Below are positions 1 through 5,899 of a DNA stretch of 6,569 bases, piece by piece. Origin of the DNA: an uncultured Flavobacteriales bacterium (GTDB lineage: Bacteria > Bacteroidota > Bacteroidia > Flavobacteriales > Crocinitomicaceae). A program made the translations under genes and the position numbers. A model generated the notes under the pieces. It made no database searches, was not told the origin of the DNA, and saw nothing but the letters and a program-made list of their open reading frames with translations. The first letter of the stretch is position 1; every line of letters begins with the position of its first letter. The stretch spans positions 1 through 6,569 of the forward strand of contig CAMPIU010000175.1 of the NCBI GenBank assembly GCA_946886545.1. Reading direction: 5' to 3'.

Positions 1-1822
1 CATAAGGGAAATTCACTTCGGTATTTTCCGTTTCAAATTTGTTTGAATGCTCCTTTTGATGGTCTCCGGTTGGTTTTCCTAAAATAAAGGTTGGGAAATC
101 CTGGAAATCAGGTTTCATTTTTTCCCATCTAAATTCAAAAAGTCCGAATTGGGTCGCCACAAAGACTTTATTGTCAAGAACCACAAAATCTCTGAGAAAC
201 AAGTCATTCATCCCTGAGAGTTCTTGTAAACGCTCCAAATCACCGTTCAGATTTTTCGTTCTATAGAGAGTCTTATCCGACAGTATGTAAAAAATATCCC
301 CGTAAATCTTCAACTTAGACACTAAAATATTTGCCTCATTCTCTCTGAAATTCAATTCGTTGGTGACTTTTCCTTTCTTTATCGTAAAAATCTTATTCGT
401 TGAATTCAAAACGTACCATTTCCCCTTATGAAACAAAATTTCCGAAGCATCTATTGATTCATTAAAATAGCGAATCGCATGGTATTCCAGTGTCTTTAAA
501 TCCAAACTAAAAAGTCCCTCCGTACTCGAGAAAACCACTTCACTGGAGTCCGACTTGACAAAATGCTTAATCGGATTAGCAAAAACGTTTTTTCTCAACT
601 CAGGATTATTGAGTTTTTGCCTGATTTGCTTATTGGATTTTGCTTCGATCTGAAACAAGCCCTTCGACGAAACTATCAGAAAATTCTCATAGCTCAACGG
701 AATTATATCTGTTACAAACTCATCCAAAAGCATCATCGGAACGGGAATTCTTCCTAATTCAGGACCGTCTTTTCGTTTTACTTCGGTTCTGATAAATGCA
801 GTTCTCACTTTCTTTCCAAAACGATTTAAAATGTGTGTTTCCCCCGAAGTGGTTTGTGCAATTATTTCGTCGTTCAAATTAACTAACTCCCTGAATTCCG
901 TTGAATTCAACAGCTTGTATGAACCTGCCGGAATACAATACAAACCCTTTGACTTAGTTCCCAGCCAAATATTTCCGTTCCGGTCCTGGAAAACAGCTGT
1001 CACGTGTAAACCAACTATGATGGATTTAACTCGCATATCTCCTACTTTCAATACAATCATTCCTGTCTCGGAAAGGAGGTACATTTTTTCGTCAATCCGC
1101 ACTACCTTCTGAATGGAATGATTAAAAGCCCCAATGAGTTTATTTAAGTTTTTGAATCGTTTATTGGAATATTGAAGTGAAATATTCGAATTGGGCTTCG
1201 CAGGGAAAATGACCAGGTTGTTCTTTTCTCCCATCAGCCACCTCCCCGTCATTCCGGGCAGTGTTCTAGAAGTCTGATCATCAATATCAACCAATTCATT
1301 TCCAGACATTAAAGCGAAGCTTCCTTTGTCATTTTCACAGTAATCAATCAGTTCCGATTTTCCTTTTTCATAAAATGGAACTTCTGTTTTAGAAAGCAAT
1401 GCAAACGGATTCACTTTAAACACATAGATCACGTCCGGACAAAGAATTTGCAGGTTACCTGCCTTACTCTTTTCCATGCGGAGAATCTGACTTTTAAGAT
1501 TAGGTAAAGTAATCAAAACAACTTTACCCTCTTTTATTTCAAATAATTGCCCGGTTTTAGTCAGTCCAAGAAATTTATTCTTCAATCTCAGGAGCTGAAT
1601 AATGTCTTTGGAGTAAAGTTTGGATGAATTAATTTGCTTTGACTGAAATCCGTTGAAACTGAAAACTCCTTTATCAGTCCCTAAGATCAGCCGCCCGAAT
1701 GCATCCTGTTCTATCGCCGTGATGTGGTGGTCCTTTAAAGAAGTTTCTACCGGATAATAGTAGGATTTCGTTTGAGCAAAAATAAGCGACGTAAAGAGCA
1801 GAAAGATGGGTACTAATTTCAT
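1..1822 (-). CDS. Two-component regulator propeller sensor, N-terminal 607 codons (3' end outside window)
   Basis: I translated this frame by hand from the ATG at 1822 to the window edge and found no stop, so the gene is open at its 3' end. Residues 1-16 (MKLVPIFLLFTSLIFA) form a Sec signal peptide, probably cut before Q17. The rest reads as a beta-propeller of Reg_prop type. The clearest blades are residues 34-60 (ITAIEQDAFGRLILGTDKG) and 274-294 (VTAVFQDRNGNIWLGT, then KGL). Weaker 'xxGLFxI/L/F' strands lie near 383-395, 428-443 and 548-567. Residues 570-607 resemble the start of a Y_Y_Y domain. In Bacteroidota such periplasmic sensors usually continue into a transmembrane helix and a LytS-like or hybrid histidine kinase, but a kinase is inference here because that part is missing. 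The ATG overlaps the stop of the upstream pseudouridine synthase gene (ATGA), which suggests translational coupling. The ligand is unknown. Confidence 0.85.
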   Translation of the reverse strand, partial: MKLVPIFLLFTSLIFAQTKSYYYPVETSLKDHHITAIEQDAFGRLILGTDKGVFSFNGFQSKQINSSKLYSKDIIQLLRLKNKFLGLTKTGQLFEIKEGKVVLITLPNLKSQILRMEKSKAGNLQILCPDVIYVFKVNPFALLSKTEVPFYEKGKSELIDYCENDKGSFALMSGNELVDIDDQTSRTLPGMTGRWLMGEKNNLVIFPAKPNSNISLQYSNKRFKNLNKLIGAFNHSIQKVVRIDEKMYLLSETGMIVLKVGDMRVKSIIVGLHVTAVFQDRNGNIWLGTKSKGLYCIPAGSYKLLNSTEFRELVNLNDEIIAQTTSGETHILNRFGKKVRTAFIRTEVKRKDGPELGRIPVPMMLLDEFVTDIIPLSYENFLIVSSKGLFQIEAKSNKQIRQKLNNPELRKNVFANPIKHFVKSDSSEVVFSSTEGLFSLDLKTLEYHAIRYFNESIDASEILFHKGKWYVLNSTNKIFTIKKGKVTNELNFRENEANILVSKLKIYGDIFYILSDKTLYRTKNLNGDLERLQELSGMNDLFLRDFVVLDNKVFVATQFGLFEFRWEKMKPDFQDFPTFILGKPTGDHQKEHSNKFETENTEVNFPY

Positions 1823-2526
1823 TTTTTTGACTTTTGCATTTCCATTTCAAACCATTGCCATAAATTGTCTTTGGGTACTGGTGCTATTACTTTTACCGGC
1901 TCCTTAGATGTCGGATGTTCAAATTCCAATTCTCTTGAATGTAAATAGATAGAACCATCCGGATTGGAGCGTTTGGCACCGTATTTCAAATCACCTTTAA
2001 TGATACAGCCGATTGCGGACAATTGTGCCCGAATCTGGTGATGCCTTCCGGTTTCCAATTCCACTTCCAATAAGGTGTAATTATCAGAACTCAATAGTAA
2101 GCGGTACTTCAATCTTGCTTCTTTTGAATTTTTGCGTGCTTCGCTGAATGCGTATGTCTTGTTTTGCTTTTCGTTCCGTTCCAGATGATGAATCAGCGAT
2201 CCCGATTTTTCTTTCGGTGCCTTTTCTACTACTGCCCAATAGATCTTTCGCGGATGTTTTTCTGCAAAAAGCTTATTCATTCGGGTTAAAGCCTTACTGG
2301 TACGGGCAAAGACAATTCCTCCGGAAACAGGTCTGTCCAAACGATGGATCAAGCCGCAAAAGACGTTTCCGGGTTTCTCAAATTTATGACGGATGTATTC
2401 GCGTACCTTTTCAACTAAGGGAAAATCACCCGAAATATCTCCCTGCACGTTTTCACCTGCATGTTTATTGACCACAATCAAGTGATTATCTTCATACAGA
2501 ACATCTTCCGGACGGATTTGTTCCAT
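1819..2526 (-). CDS. RluA-family pseudouridine synthase
   Basis: This 235-residue protein isomerises specific uridines to pseudouridine in rRNA or tRNA in the cytoplasm. Residues 61-69 (HRLDRPVSG) match the RluA-family motif II, with D64 as the expected catalytic aspartate. Residues 158-169 (ETGRHHQIRAQL) are the conserved substrate-binding strand, and GDLKYG (178-183) follows as usual. There is no N-terminal S4 RNA-binding domain, so it resembles the short RluA/TruC type rather than RluC or RluD. The exact target nucleotide cannot be read from sequence. The start at 2526 follows the panB stop by three bases (TGA TAT ATG), and MEQIRPEDVLYEDNHLIVVNK is a typical family N-terminus. The stop TGA (1821-1819) overlaps the next gene's ATG. 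It is probably co-transcribed with panB; I recall this pairing as frequent in Flavobacteriia, but could not check it. Confidence 0.93.
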   Translation of the reverse strand: MEQIRPEDVLYEDNHLIVVNKHAGENVQGDISGDFPLVEKVREYIRHKFEKPGNVFCGLIHRLDRPVSGGIVFARTSKALTRMNKLFAEKHPRKIYWAVVEKAPKEKSGSLIHHLERNEKQNKTYAFSEARKNSKEARLKYRLLLSSDNYTLLEVELETGRHHQIRAQLSAIGCIIKGDLKYGAKRSNPDGSIYLHSRELEFEHPTSKEPVKVIAPVPKDNLWQWFEMEMQKSKK

Positions 2527-2529
2527 ATA

Positions 2530-3345
2530 TCAGTATTGTTCGTTTTGATTCGGGAAATCTCCGCTTCTGACGTCTTTGATATAGTTTTGAAATGCTTCCA
2601 GCATGATATCGTACAAGTTTGCATATTTGCGCAGGAAGCGCGGAGAAAATTCATTGTTGATTCCAAGCATATCATGGACAACCAAAACTTGTCCGTCTAC
2701 TCCGTTTCCTGCCCCGATTCCAATGATCGGTATAGAAACTGATTTTGCTACTTGCTCTGCCAAAGCTGCGGGAATTTTCTCCAAAACGATGGCAAAACAA
2801 CCTGCTTCTTCCAAAGCTTTCGCATCTTCCATCAAGCGCTGTGCTTCTGCTTCTTCTTTTGCACGAACAACGTAGGTCCCGAATTTGTATATGGATTGCG
2901 GAGTTAAACCCAAATGTCCCATGACCGGAATTCCGGCTGTCAGGATTCGCTTGATTGATTCAATGATTTCAATTCCACCTTCCAGTTTCACACCATGTCC
3001 ACCCGATTCTTTCATAATTCGAATAGCGTTCGACAAGGCTTCTTTGGAATTTCCCTGGTAGGAACCAAAGGGCATATCCACAACGACCAATGCTCTTTCA
3101 ACAGCACGAACGACGGACCCGGCATGATAAATCATTTGATCCAAAGTAATCGGAAGTGTGGTTTCATGTCCGGCCATGACATTTGAAGCGGAATCGCCTA
3201 CTAAAATGATATCAATTCCGGCAGAATCGATGATTCTTGCCATGGAAAAATCATAACCGGTAAGCATGGAGATTTTCGCTCCCGAATTTTTCATTTCTTG
3301 TAAAACGTTCGTTGTAACGCGTTTTACATTTTTGTGCACAGACAT
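2530..3345 (-). CDS. panB: 3-methyl-2-oxobutanoate hydroxymethyltransferase (ketopantoate hydroxymethyltransferase)
   Basis: PanB transfers a hydroxymethyl group from 5,10-methylene-tetrahydrofolate to alpha-ketoisovalerate, giving ketopantoate, the first committed step to pantothenate and CoA. It is a cytoplasmic, Mg-dependent TIM barrel. The 271 residues fit the family length. Residues matching the E. coli active site are all visible: D51 (VGDS), D90 (VVDMPF) and E122 (KLEGG) for metal, K120, H144 ([10 protein letters not shown]), and the catalytic E189 (VLEKIP). The glycine-rich segment [14 protein letters not shown] (209-222) is also intact. The ATG at 3345 is preceded by an A-rich stretch (AAAATAAAAG), normal for Bacteroidota that do not rely on Shine-Dalgarno pairing, and by a TAAATTTG promoter box. 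It is the first gene of a likely three-gene transcript. No panC or panD is present here. Confidence 0.97.
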   Translation of the reverse strand: MSVHKNVKRVTTNVLQEMKNSGAKISMLTGYDFSMARIIDSAGIDIILVGDSASNVMAGHETTLPITLDQMIYHAGSVVRAVERALVVVDMPFGSYQGNSKEALSNAIRIMKESGGHGVKLEGGIEIIESIKRILTAGIPVMGHLGLTPQSIYKFGTYVVRAKEEAEAQRLMEDAKALEEAGCFAIVLEKIPAALAEQVAKSVSIPIIGIGAGNGVDGQVLVVHDMLGINNEFSPRFLRKYANLYDIMLEAFQNYIKDVRSGDFPNQNEQY

Positions 3346-3364
3346 GAGCTTTTATTTTATCCAA

Positions 3365-3372
3365 CAAATTTA
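3365..3372 (-). promoter_or_regulatory. Predicted -7 promoter box of panB (TAAATTTG)
   Basis: On the minus strand this reads TAAATTTG, an exact match to the Bacteroidota primary sigma -7 consensus TAnnTTTG. It ends 19 bases before the panB ATG, which would leave a leader of about 15 nucleotides. I see no good -33 TTTG at the usual 19-21 base spacing; that place is occupied by the 18-bp palindrome at 3382-3399. The box shares the longer string AATTCGTAA(A/T)TTTG with the box in front of recF. TAnnTTTG matches are common in AT-rich DNA, so position is the main support. Confidence 0.45.
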
Positions 3373-3381
3373 CGAATTCCG

Positions 3382-3399
3382 TCCCGATAATTATCGGGA
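3382..3399. repeat. Perfect 18-bp palindrome TCCCGATAATTATCGGGA
   Basis: The sequence is identical to its own reverse complement. As RNA it would fold into a 7-bp stem with an AAUU loop. It lies 10 bases upstream of the panB -7 box, where a -33 element or operator would sit. A near-copy, TTCCGATAGCTATCGGAA, occurs at 5891-5908 and differs only by changes that keep both arms complementary. No T-run follows on either strand, so a classical terminator is unlikely. I infer a dispersed genomic palindrome rather than a panB-specific operator, because the second copy lies at the end of an unrelated gene. Confidence 0.8.
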
Positions 3400-3429
3400 T
3401 ACTAATGCCGAATGATTGGAACCAATATA

Positions 3430-3467
3430 ATCATGTAGGGACGAAAAATTTTTCGCCTCTACATGAT
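3430..3467. repeat. Long inverted repeat with 19-bp arms (possible terminator after dciA)
   Basis: The left arm ATCATGTAGGGACGAAAAA and the right arm TTTTTCGCCTCTACATGAT abut with no spacer and pair at 17 of 19 positions. Of the two exceptions, one is a G-U pair on one of the two strands' transcripts and the other a mismatch. The repeat begins 18 bases after the dciA stop in the direction of transcription. It could therefore end the recF-dciA transcript, although the run after it (TATATTGG on the minus strand) is only weakly U-rich. The GTAGGGACGAAAAA-type arm also looks like a REP- or MITE-like repeat scattered through a genome. I cannot tell the two roles apart from a single copy. Confidence 0.7.
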
Positions 3468-3485
3468 ATCAAAATTAATTCTTAA

Positions 3486-3797
3486 TTACTCAAACCATAC
3501 ATCGTGAATGATTTTCTTCCCTGCGGTTTGATTCACTCGTTCAATAATGATTTGCTTTCCATGAGCCAATTCGTCACGCATTACGGAGGAATTTAATCTG
3601 ATAATCAAAACTCCCATTCGAATTTGAAGATTTGTAGTACGGGTTGCAACGGCTTTCCCCATCATCTCTTCCCATTTGCTCAAAACTTCCATTTCGGTCA
3701 TTTTTCCCTGCAATTGGTAAGCACTCATGAGTTTATCCACCAATTCTTTCATCGGCTGTGCATTCCCTGATCTTTTTCGTTCGTCCCATTCACTCAT
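3486..3797 (-). CDS. dciA: DUF721 / DciA family protein, replicative helicase loader-type
   Basis: This 103-residue protein is made almost entirely of a DUF721 domain. The recognisable parts are KWEEMMGKAVATRTT (41-55, the 'W..lvG..ia.hT' motif), then GVLIIRLNSSVMRDEL (62-77, the 'g.L.v.v.ss.w..eL' motif), and a C-terminal INQ-type stretch VNQTAGKKIIHDVWF (88-102). DciA proteins bind the replicative helicase DnaB and help load it in bacteria that lack DnaC. Bacteroidota versions are short like this one; the role here is inferred from the family. The ATG overlaps the recF stop (ATGA), so the two proteins are probably made together. The spacing supports this start, since no upstream in-frame alternative is needed. 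The gene symbol follows family membership only. Confidence 0.88.
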   Translation of the reverse strand: MSEWDERKRSGNAQPMKELVDKLMSAYQLQGKMTEMEVLSKWEEMMGKAVATRTTNLQIRMGVLIIRLNSSVMRDELAHGKQIIIERVNQTAGKKIIHDVWFE

Positions 3798-4888
3798 ACC
3801 AATTCGGAATTAAAGCTGATAATATTCGGTTTCACTTGTATGGATTCAAAAATAGCTGAAACCCTTCTTTCGTCTGTATCTGTAACCAAAACCTGACCGA
3901 AAGTGTTTTTTGAAACCAATTCCATTAACTGTGCTACCCGCAAGTTATCCAATTTATCAAAGATATCATCTAACAATAAGATCGGAGTTTGTTTCAGACG
4001 TTCTTTCAGCCAGTCAAATTGTGCCAGGCGCAGCGCAATTAAGAAGCTCTTTTGCTGACCTTGAGAACCAAAACGTTTGATAGGCAAACCTTCAAGCAGA
4101 AAAGTAATATCGTCCTTATGAATTCCCACCGAAGTGTAATGCACACGCATATCTTTCGGATAAGCCTGTTGAATCAGGGTTCTGAAATCAGTTTCGGAAA
4201 GTTTGGATTCGTAATTCAGGGAAACAGCTTCCTGTTCCTGTGAGATCCATTTGTAATAATGCTGAAACAGGGGAATAAAAGCTTCAATGAATGAAATCCG
4301 TTTGTTGTAGATTGCCGTTCCGTAACGGATCAATTGCTCATCCCAAATTTCAATCGATTCACGCTCAAAGAATCCGTTTTCGAATTGCAGTTTCAATAAG
4401 GCATTTCGCTGATCCAATACTTTGTTGTAGCGCTGCAGATCACTCAAGTATTCATGGTCGAATTGCGAAATGATGCCATCCATCCAGCGTCTTCGTACTT
4501 CACTTCCCTCGGAGATCAGATCGGTATCGTAAGGAGAAATCATCACCACAGGAAAATTCCCGATGTGATCCGCCAGCCGGTCGTATTCTTTTTTATTTTT
4601 CTTAAAAACTTTTTTTGAACCTGCTTTCACACCACAATACAGGTTGAAGGGCTGCTCATCTTTCATCCAGCACCCCTGTATAACGAAAAACTGTTCGTTG
4701 AAGCGGATATTTTGCCGATCAGTCGGATTTAAATACGAACGACACATACTCAGGTAGTGAACAGCATCGAGCACATTGGTTTTTCCCGACCCGTTTTTCC
4801 CAACAATGCAATTAACACCAGCTTCAAACTGAAATTCAGCTTCACTGTGATTGCGAAAATTGACTAATGAAAGGGATTCGACGAACAT
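3794..4888 (-). CDS. recF: DNA replication and repair protein RecF
   Basis: RecF is a cytoplasmic SMC-like ATPase that binds gapped or stalled-replication DNA and, with RecO and RecR, directs RecA loading. The 364 residues match the family's usual length. The start MFVESLSLVNFRNHSEAEF is the standard N-terminus. The Walker A motif is GKNGSGKT (30-37). The ABC signature region is FGSQGQQKSFLIALRLAQF (273-291). Walker B with the D-loop is ILLLDDIFDKLD (303-314). The segment RRRWMDGIISQ (132-142) is the conserved 'R..~D' region of RecF. All key residues are present. It overlaps dciA by four bases. dnaN and gyrB, which adjoin recF in many bacteria, are not its upstream neighbour here; instead a divergent gene for an exported protein lies 71 bases away. 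Confidence 0.97.
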   Translation of the reverse strand: MFVESLSLVNFRNHSEAEFQFEAGVNCIVGKNGSGKTNVLDAVHYLSMCRSYLNPTDRQNIRFNEQFFVIQGCWMKDEQPFNLYCGVKAGSKKVFKKNKKEYDRLADHIGNFPVVMISPYDTDLISEGSEVRRRWMDGIISQFDHEYLSDLQRYNKVLDQRNALLKLQFENGFFERESIEIWDEQLIRYGTAIYNKRISFIEAFIPLFQHYYKWISQEQEAVSLNYESKLSETDFRTLIQQAYPKDMRVHYTSVGIHKDDITFLLEGLPIKRFGSQGQQKSFLIALRLAQFDWLKERLKQTPILLLDDIFDKLDNLRVAQLMELVSKNTFGQVLVTDTDERRVSAIFESIQVKPNIISFNSELV

Positions 4889-4892
4889 GATA

Positions 4893-4900
4893 CAAAATTA
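4893..4900 (-). promoter_or_regulatory. Predicted -7 promoter box of recF (TAATTTTG)
   Basis: The minus strand reads TAATTTTG, matching TAnnTTTG. Only four bases separate it from the recF ATG at 4888. If it is used, transcription would begin about at the start codon, giving a leaderless or nearly leaderless recF mRNA. It is embedded in the ATTACGA tandem repeat and shares AATTCGTAA(A/T)TTTG with the panB box. No clear -33 TTTG is seen at 19-21 bases upstream. Confidence is limited by the short motif and the tight spacing. Confidence 0.35.
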
Positions 4901-4927
4901 CGAATTACGAATGTCGAATTACGAATT
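4897..4927. repeat. 7-bp tandem repeat, (ATTACGA) x 4.4
   Basis: Read on the plus strand, the units are ATTACGA, ATTACGA, ATGTCGA (two changes), ATTACGA, then a partial ATT. The array fills nearly half of the 71-bp gap between the divergent recF and the gene starting at 4960. It contains part of the recF -7 box at one end and the TTG of a possible -33 element for the rightward gene at the other. A lone TTACGAATT of the same type lies next to the panB promoter (3370-3378). Copy number in such arrays can change by slippage, which would alter promoter spacing. That effect is inference. Confidence 0.8.
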
Positions 4928-4955
4928 GATGAGTTAAAATTATCAAGTACTTTTA
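4926..4955 (+). promoter_or_regulatory. Possible promoter for the rightward genes (TTG-N19-TACTTTTA)
   Basis: TTG at 4926-4928 and TACTTTTA at 4948-4955 are separated by 19 bases, the spacing expected for the Bacteroidota -33/-7 pair. The -7 box matches TAnnTTTG at all but the last base. It ends four bases before the ATG at 4960, so this transcript too would have almost no leader. AAGG at 4955-4958 is too close to the ATG to act as a Shine-Dalgarno site. Confidence 0.35.
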
Positions 4956-4959
4956 AGGT

Positions 4960-5448
4960 ATGTTTAAATTGTTACTTTTCATTTGTTTTGTAGGTTTGTC
5001 GGTAATTGCTTCTGCTCAGGTTGAGAGCAGTTCTGAGTTATACAAAACGATTCTTTCCAAAGACAGTTTGCTTTTTAATATTGGTTTCAACACCTGCGAT
5101 ATTGCTCAATTTGATTCGCTGTTAAGTGAAGATTTTGAATTCTTCCACGACACAGACAGTATTTCAAACCGAAAAGAATTTTTGAATGGGATCCGGAATG
5201 GTTTGTGCAAATCACCTGATACTTATCAATCGCGAAGAGAATTGATTCCGGGAAGCACCGAAATCTTTCCTTTATACAAAAAGGGCAAATTGTACGGAGC
5301 AATTCAACATGGAGAACACCGATTTTATGAAAATATGAAAGGAAAACCTGAACGATTCGCAAGTACAGCCCGGTTCACTCATGTTTGGCTCCTGGAAAAC
5401 GGGGTTTGGAAATTGAATAAGAGTTTAAGTTATGACCACCAGAAATAA
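4960..5448 (+). CDS. Exported NTF2-like (DUF4440-type) protein
   Basis: This protein has 162 residues. Residues 1-19 (MFKLLLFICFVGLSVIASA) form a Sec signal peptide with an ASA-Q cleavage site, so the mature protein of about 143 residues should be periplasmic or secreted. There is no lipobox. The mature part fits the NTF2-like cone fold: an N-terminal helix (ELYKTILSKDSLLFNIGFN, 26-44), then CDIAQFDSLLSEDFEFFHDT (46-65) and KEFLNGI (72-78). It ends with ARFTHVWLLENGVWKLNKSLSYDH (137-160), the 'aRfT.vw...ng.W.l..sl' ending typical of DUF4440 and SnoaL-like proteins. The family is used for many small-ligand or enzymatic roles, and no substrate can be assigned. Its 3' end overlaps the next gene by 17 bases, suggesting co-expression. 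C46 and C83 are the only cysteines of the mature region. Confidence 0.82.
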   Translation: MFKLLLFICFVGLSVIASAQVESSSELYKTILSKDSLLFNIGFNTCDIAQFDSLLSEDFEFFHDTDSISNRKEFLNGIRNGLCKSPDTYQSRRELIPGSTEIFPLYKKGKLYGAIQHGEHRFYENMKGKPERFASTARFTHVWLLENGVWKLNKSLSYDHQK

Positions 5449-5899
5449 TAACGAATTATCAGATTATCCACAACTGATCGAAAAGAGTATCTTGATTCAA
5501 GCCGGTACTTTAGAGGTATGGAAACATCTCATTTCTCCCGATTTGATGAAGCAATGGATGGGTGATCCGGAAATGAATATTGAGATCATCAGCGATTGGA
5601 AAGTTGGCAGCGGATTTACTATCAAAGGTTTTCATCATGAGCACTTTGAGAACAAAGGAACAATCCTGCAAGTGGAACCGGAAACCATTTTTCAGTACAA
5701 TTTTCTAAGTTCACTGTCGAATTTGGCGGATGAACCGAATAATTATACGATCATTACCTTCACTTTAACTCCGAAAGGGGAACAAATAGAATTAACAGTA
5801 GAAGCAGCAAACTTTCCAACGGAAACCATTTACAAGCATTTGGAGTTTTACTGGAATGGAACAATAGAAATTATAAAATTAAAAATTGAGTTCCGATAG
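5432..5899 (+). CDS. SRPBCC / AHSA1-domain protein
   Basis: This protein of 155 residues has no signal peptide, so it is probably cytoplasmic. It has the pattern of the AHSA1 (activator of Hsp90 ATPase-like) branch of the START/Bet v1 fold. The parts are IQAGTLEVWKHLISPDLMKQW (22-42, the 'i.ap...VW..l.dp..~..W' helix), WKVGSGFTIKG (56-66), NKGTILQVEPETIFQYNF (74-91), ITFTLTP..EQIELTVE (108-124) and the C-terminal helix HLEFYWNGTIEIIKLK (136-151). These proteins form a hydrophobic cavity, and bacterial members rarely have a known ligand. The ATG lies inside the 3' end of the preceding gene, in a different frame. The last codons (E-F-R-stop) are encoded by an 18-bp palindrome, so the extreme C-terminus may have been set by that element. 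A role in Hsp90 activation should not be assumed. Confidence 0.85.
   Translation: MTTRNNNELSDYPQLIEKSILIQAGTLEVWKHLISPDLMKQWMGDPEMNIEIISDWKVGSGFTIKGFHHEHFENKGTILQVEPETIFQYNFLSSLSNLADEPNNYTIITFTLTPKGEQIELTVEAANFPTETIYKHLEFYWNGTIEIIKLKIEFR

Noticed and set aside
563..1112. Two plus-strand open frames (563-757 and 831-1112)
   Set aside because: They lie antisense inside the propeller gene, show no domain or signal, and the minus-strand frame is continuous with clear Reg_prop motifs.
2148..2875. Several open frames on the plus strand and one on the minus strand (2478-2681) across rluA-like and panB
   Set aside because: They are out-of-frame shadows of two strongly recognised enzymes; their translations have no sensible composition or motif.
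3470..3477. TAATTTTG on the minus strand just after the dciA stop, as a second panB promoter
   Set aside because: It matches TAnnTTTG, but the long inverted repeat follows at once and a better-placed box lies next to panB. Such matches are frequent in AT-rich DNA.
3346..3485. CRISPR-like array or small RNA gene in the dciA-panB gap
   Set aside because: The palindromes are different from each other and not regularly spaced, and there is no leader or spacer pattern.
4955..4958. AAGG as a Shine-Dalgarno site for the NTF2-like gene
   Set aside because: It is one base from the ATG, too close to place the ribosome.
5087..5362. Minus-strand open frame of 91 codons within the NTF2-like gene
   Set aside because: It is antisense to a gene with a signal peptide and a recognisable fold; the peptide looks like random antisense translation.
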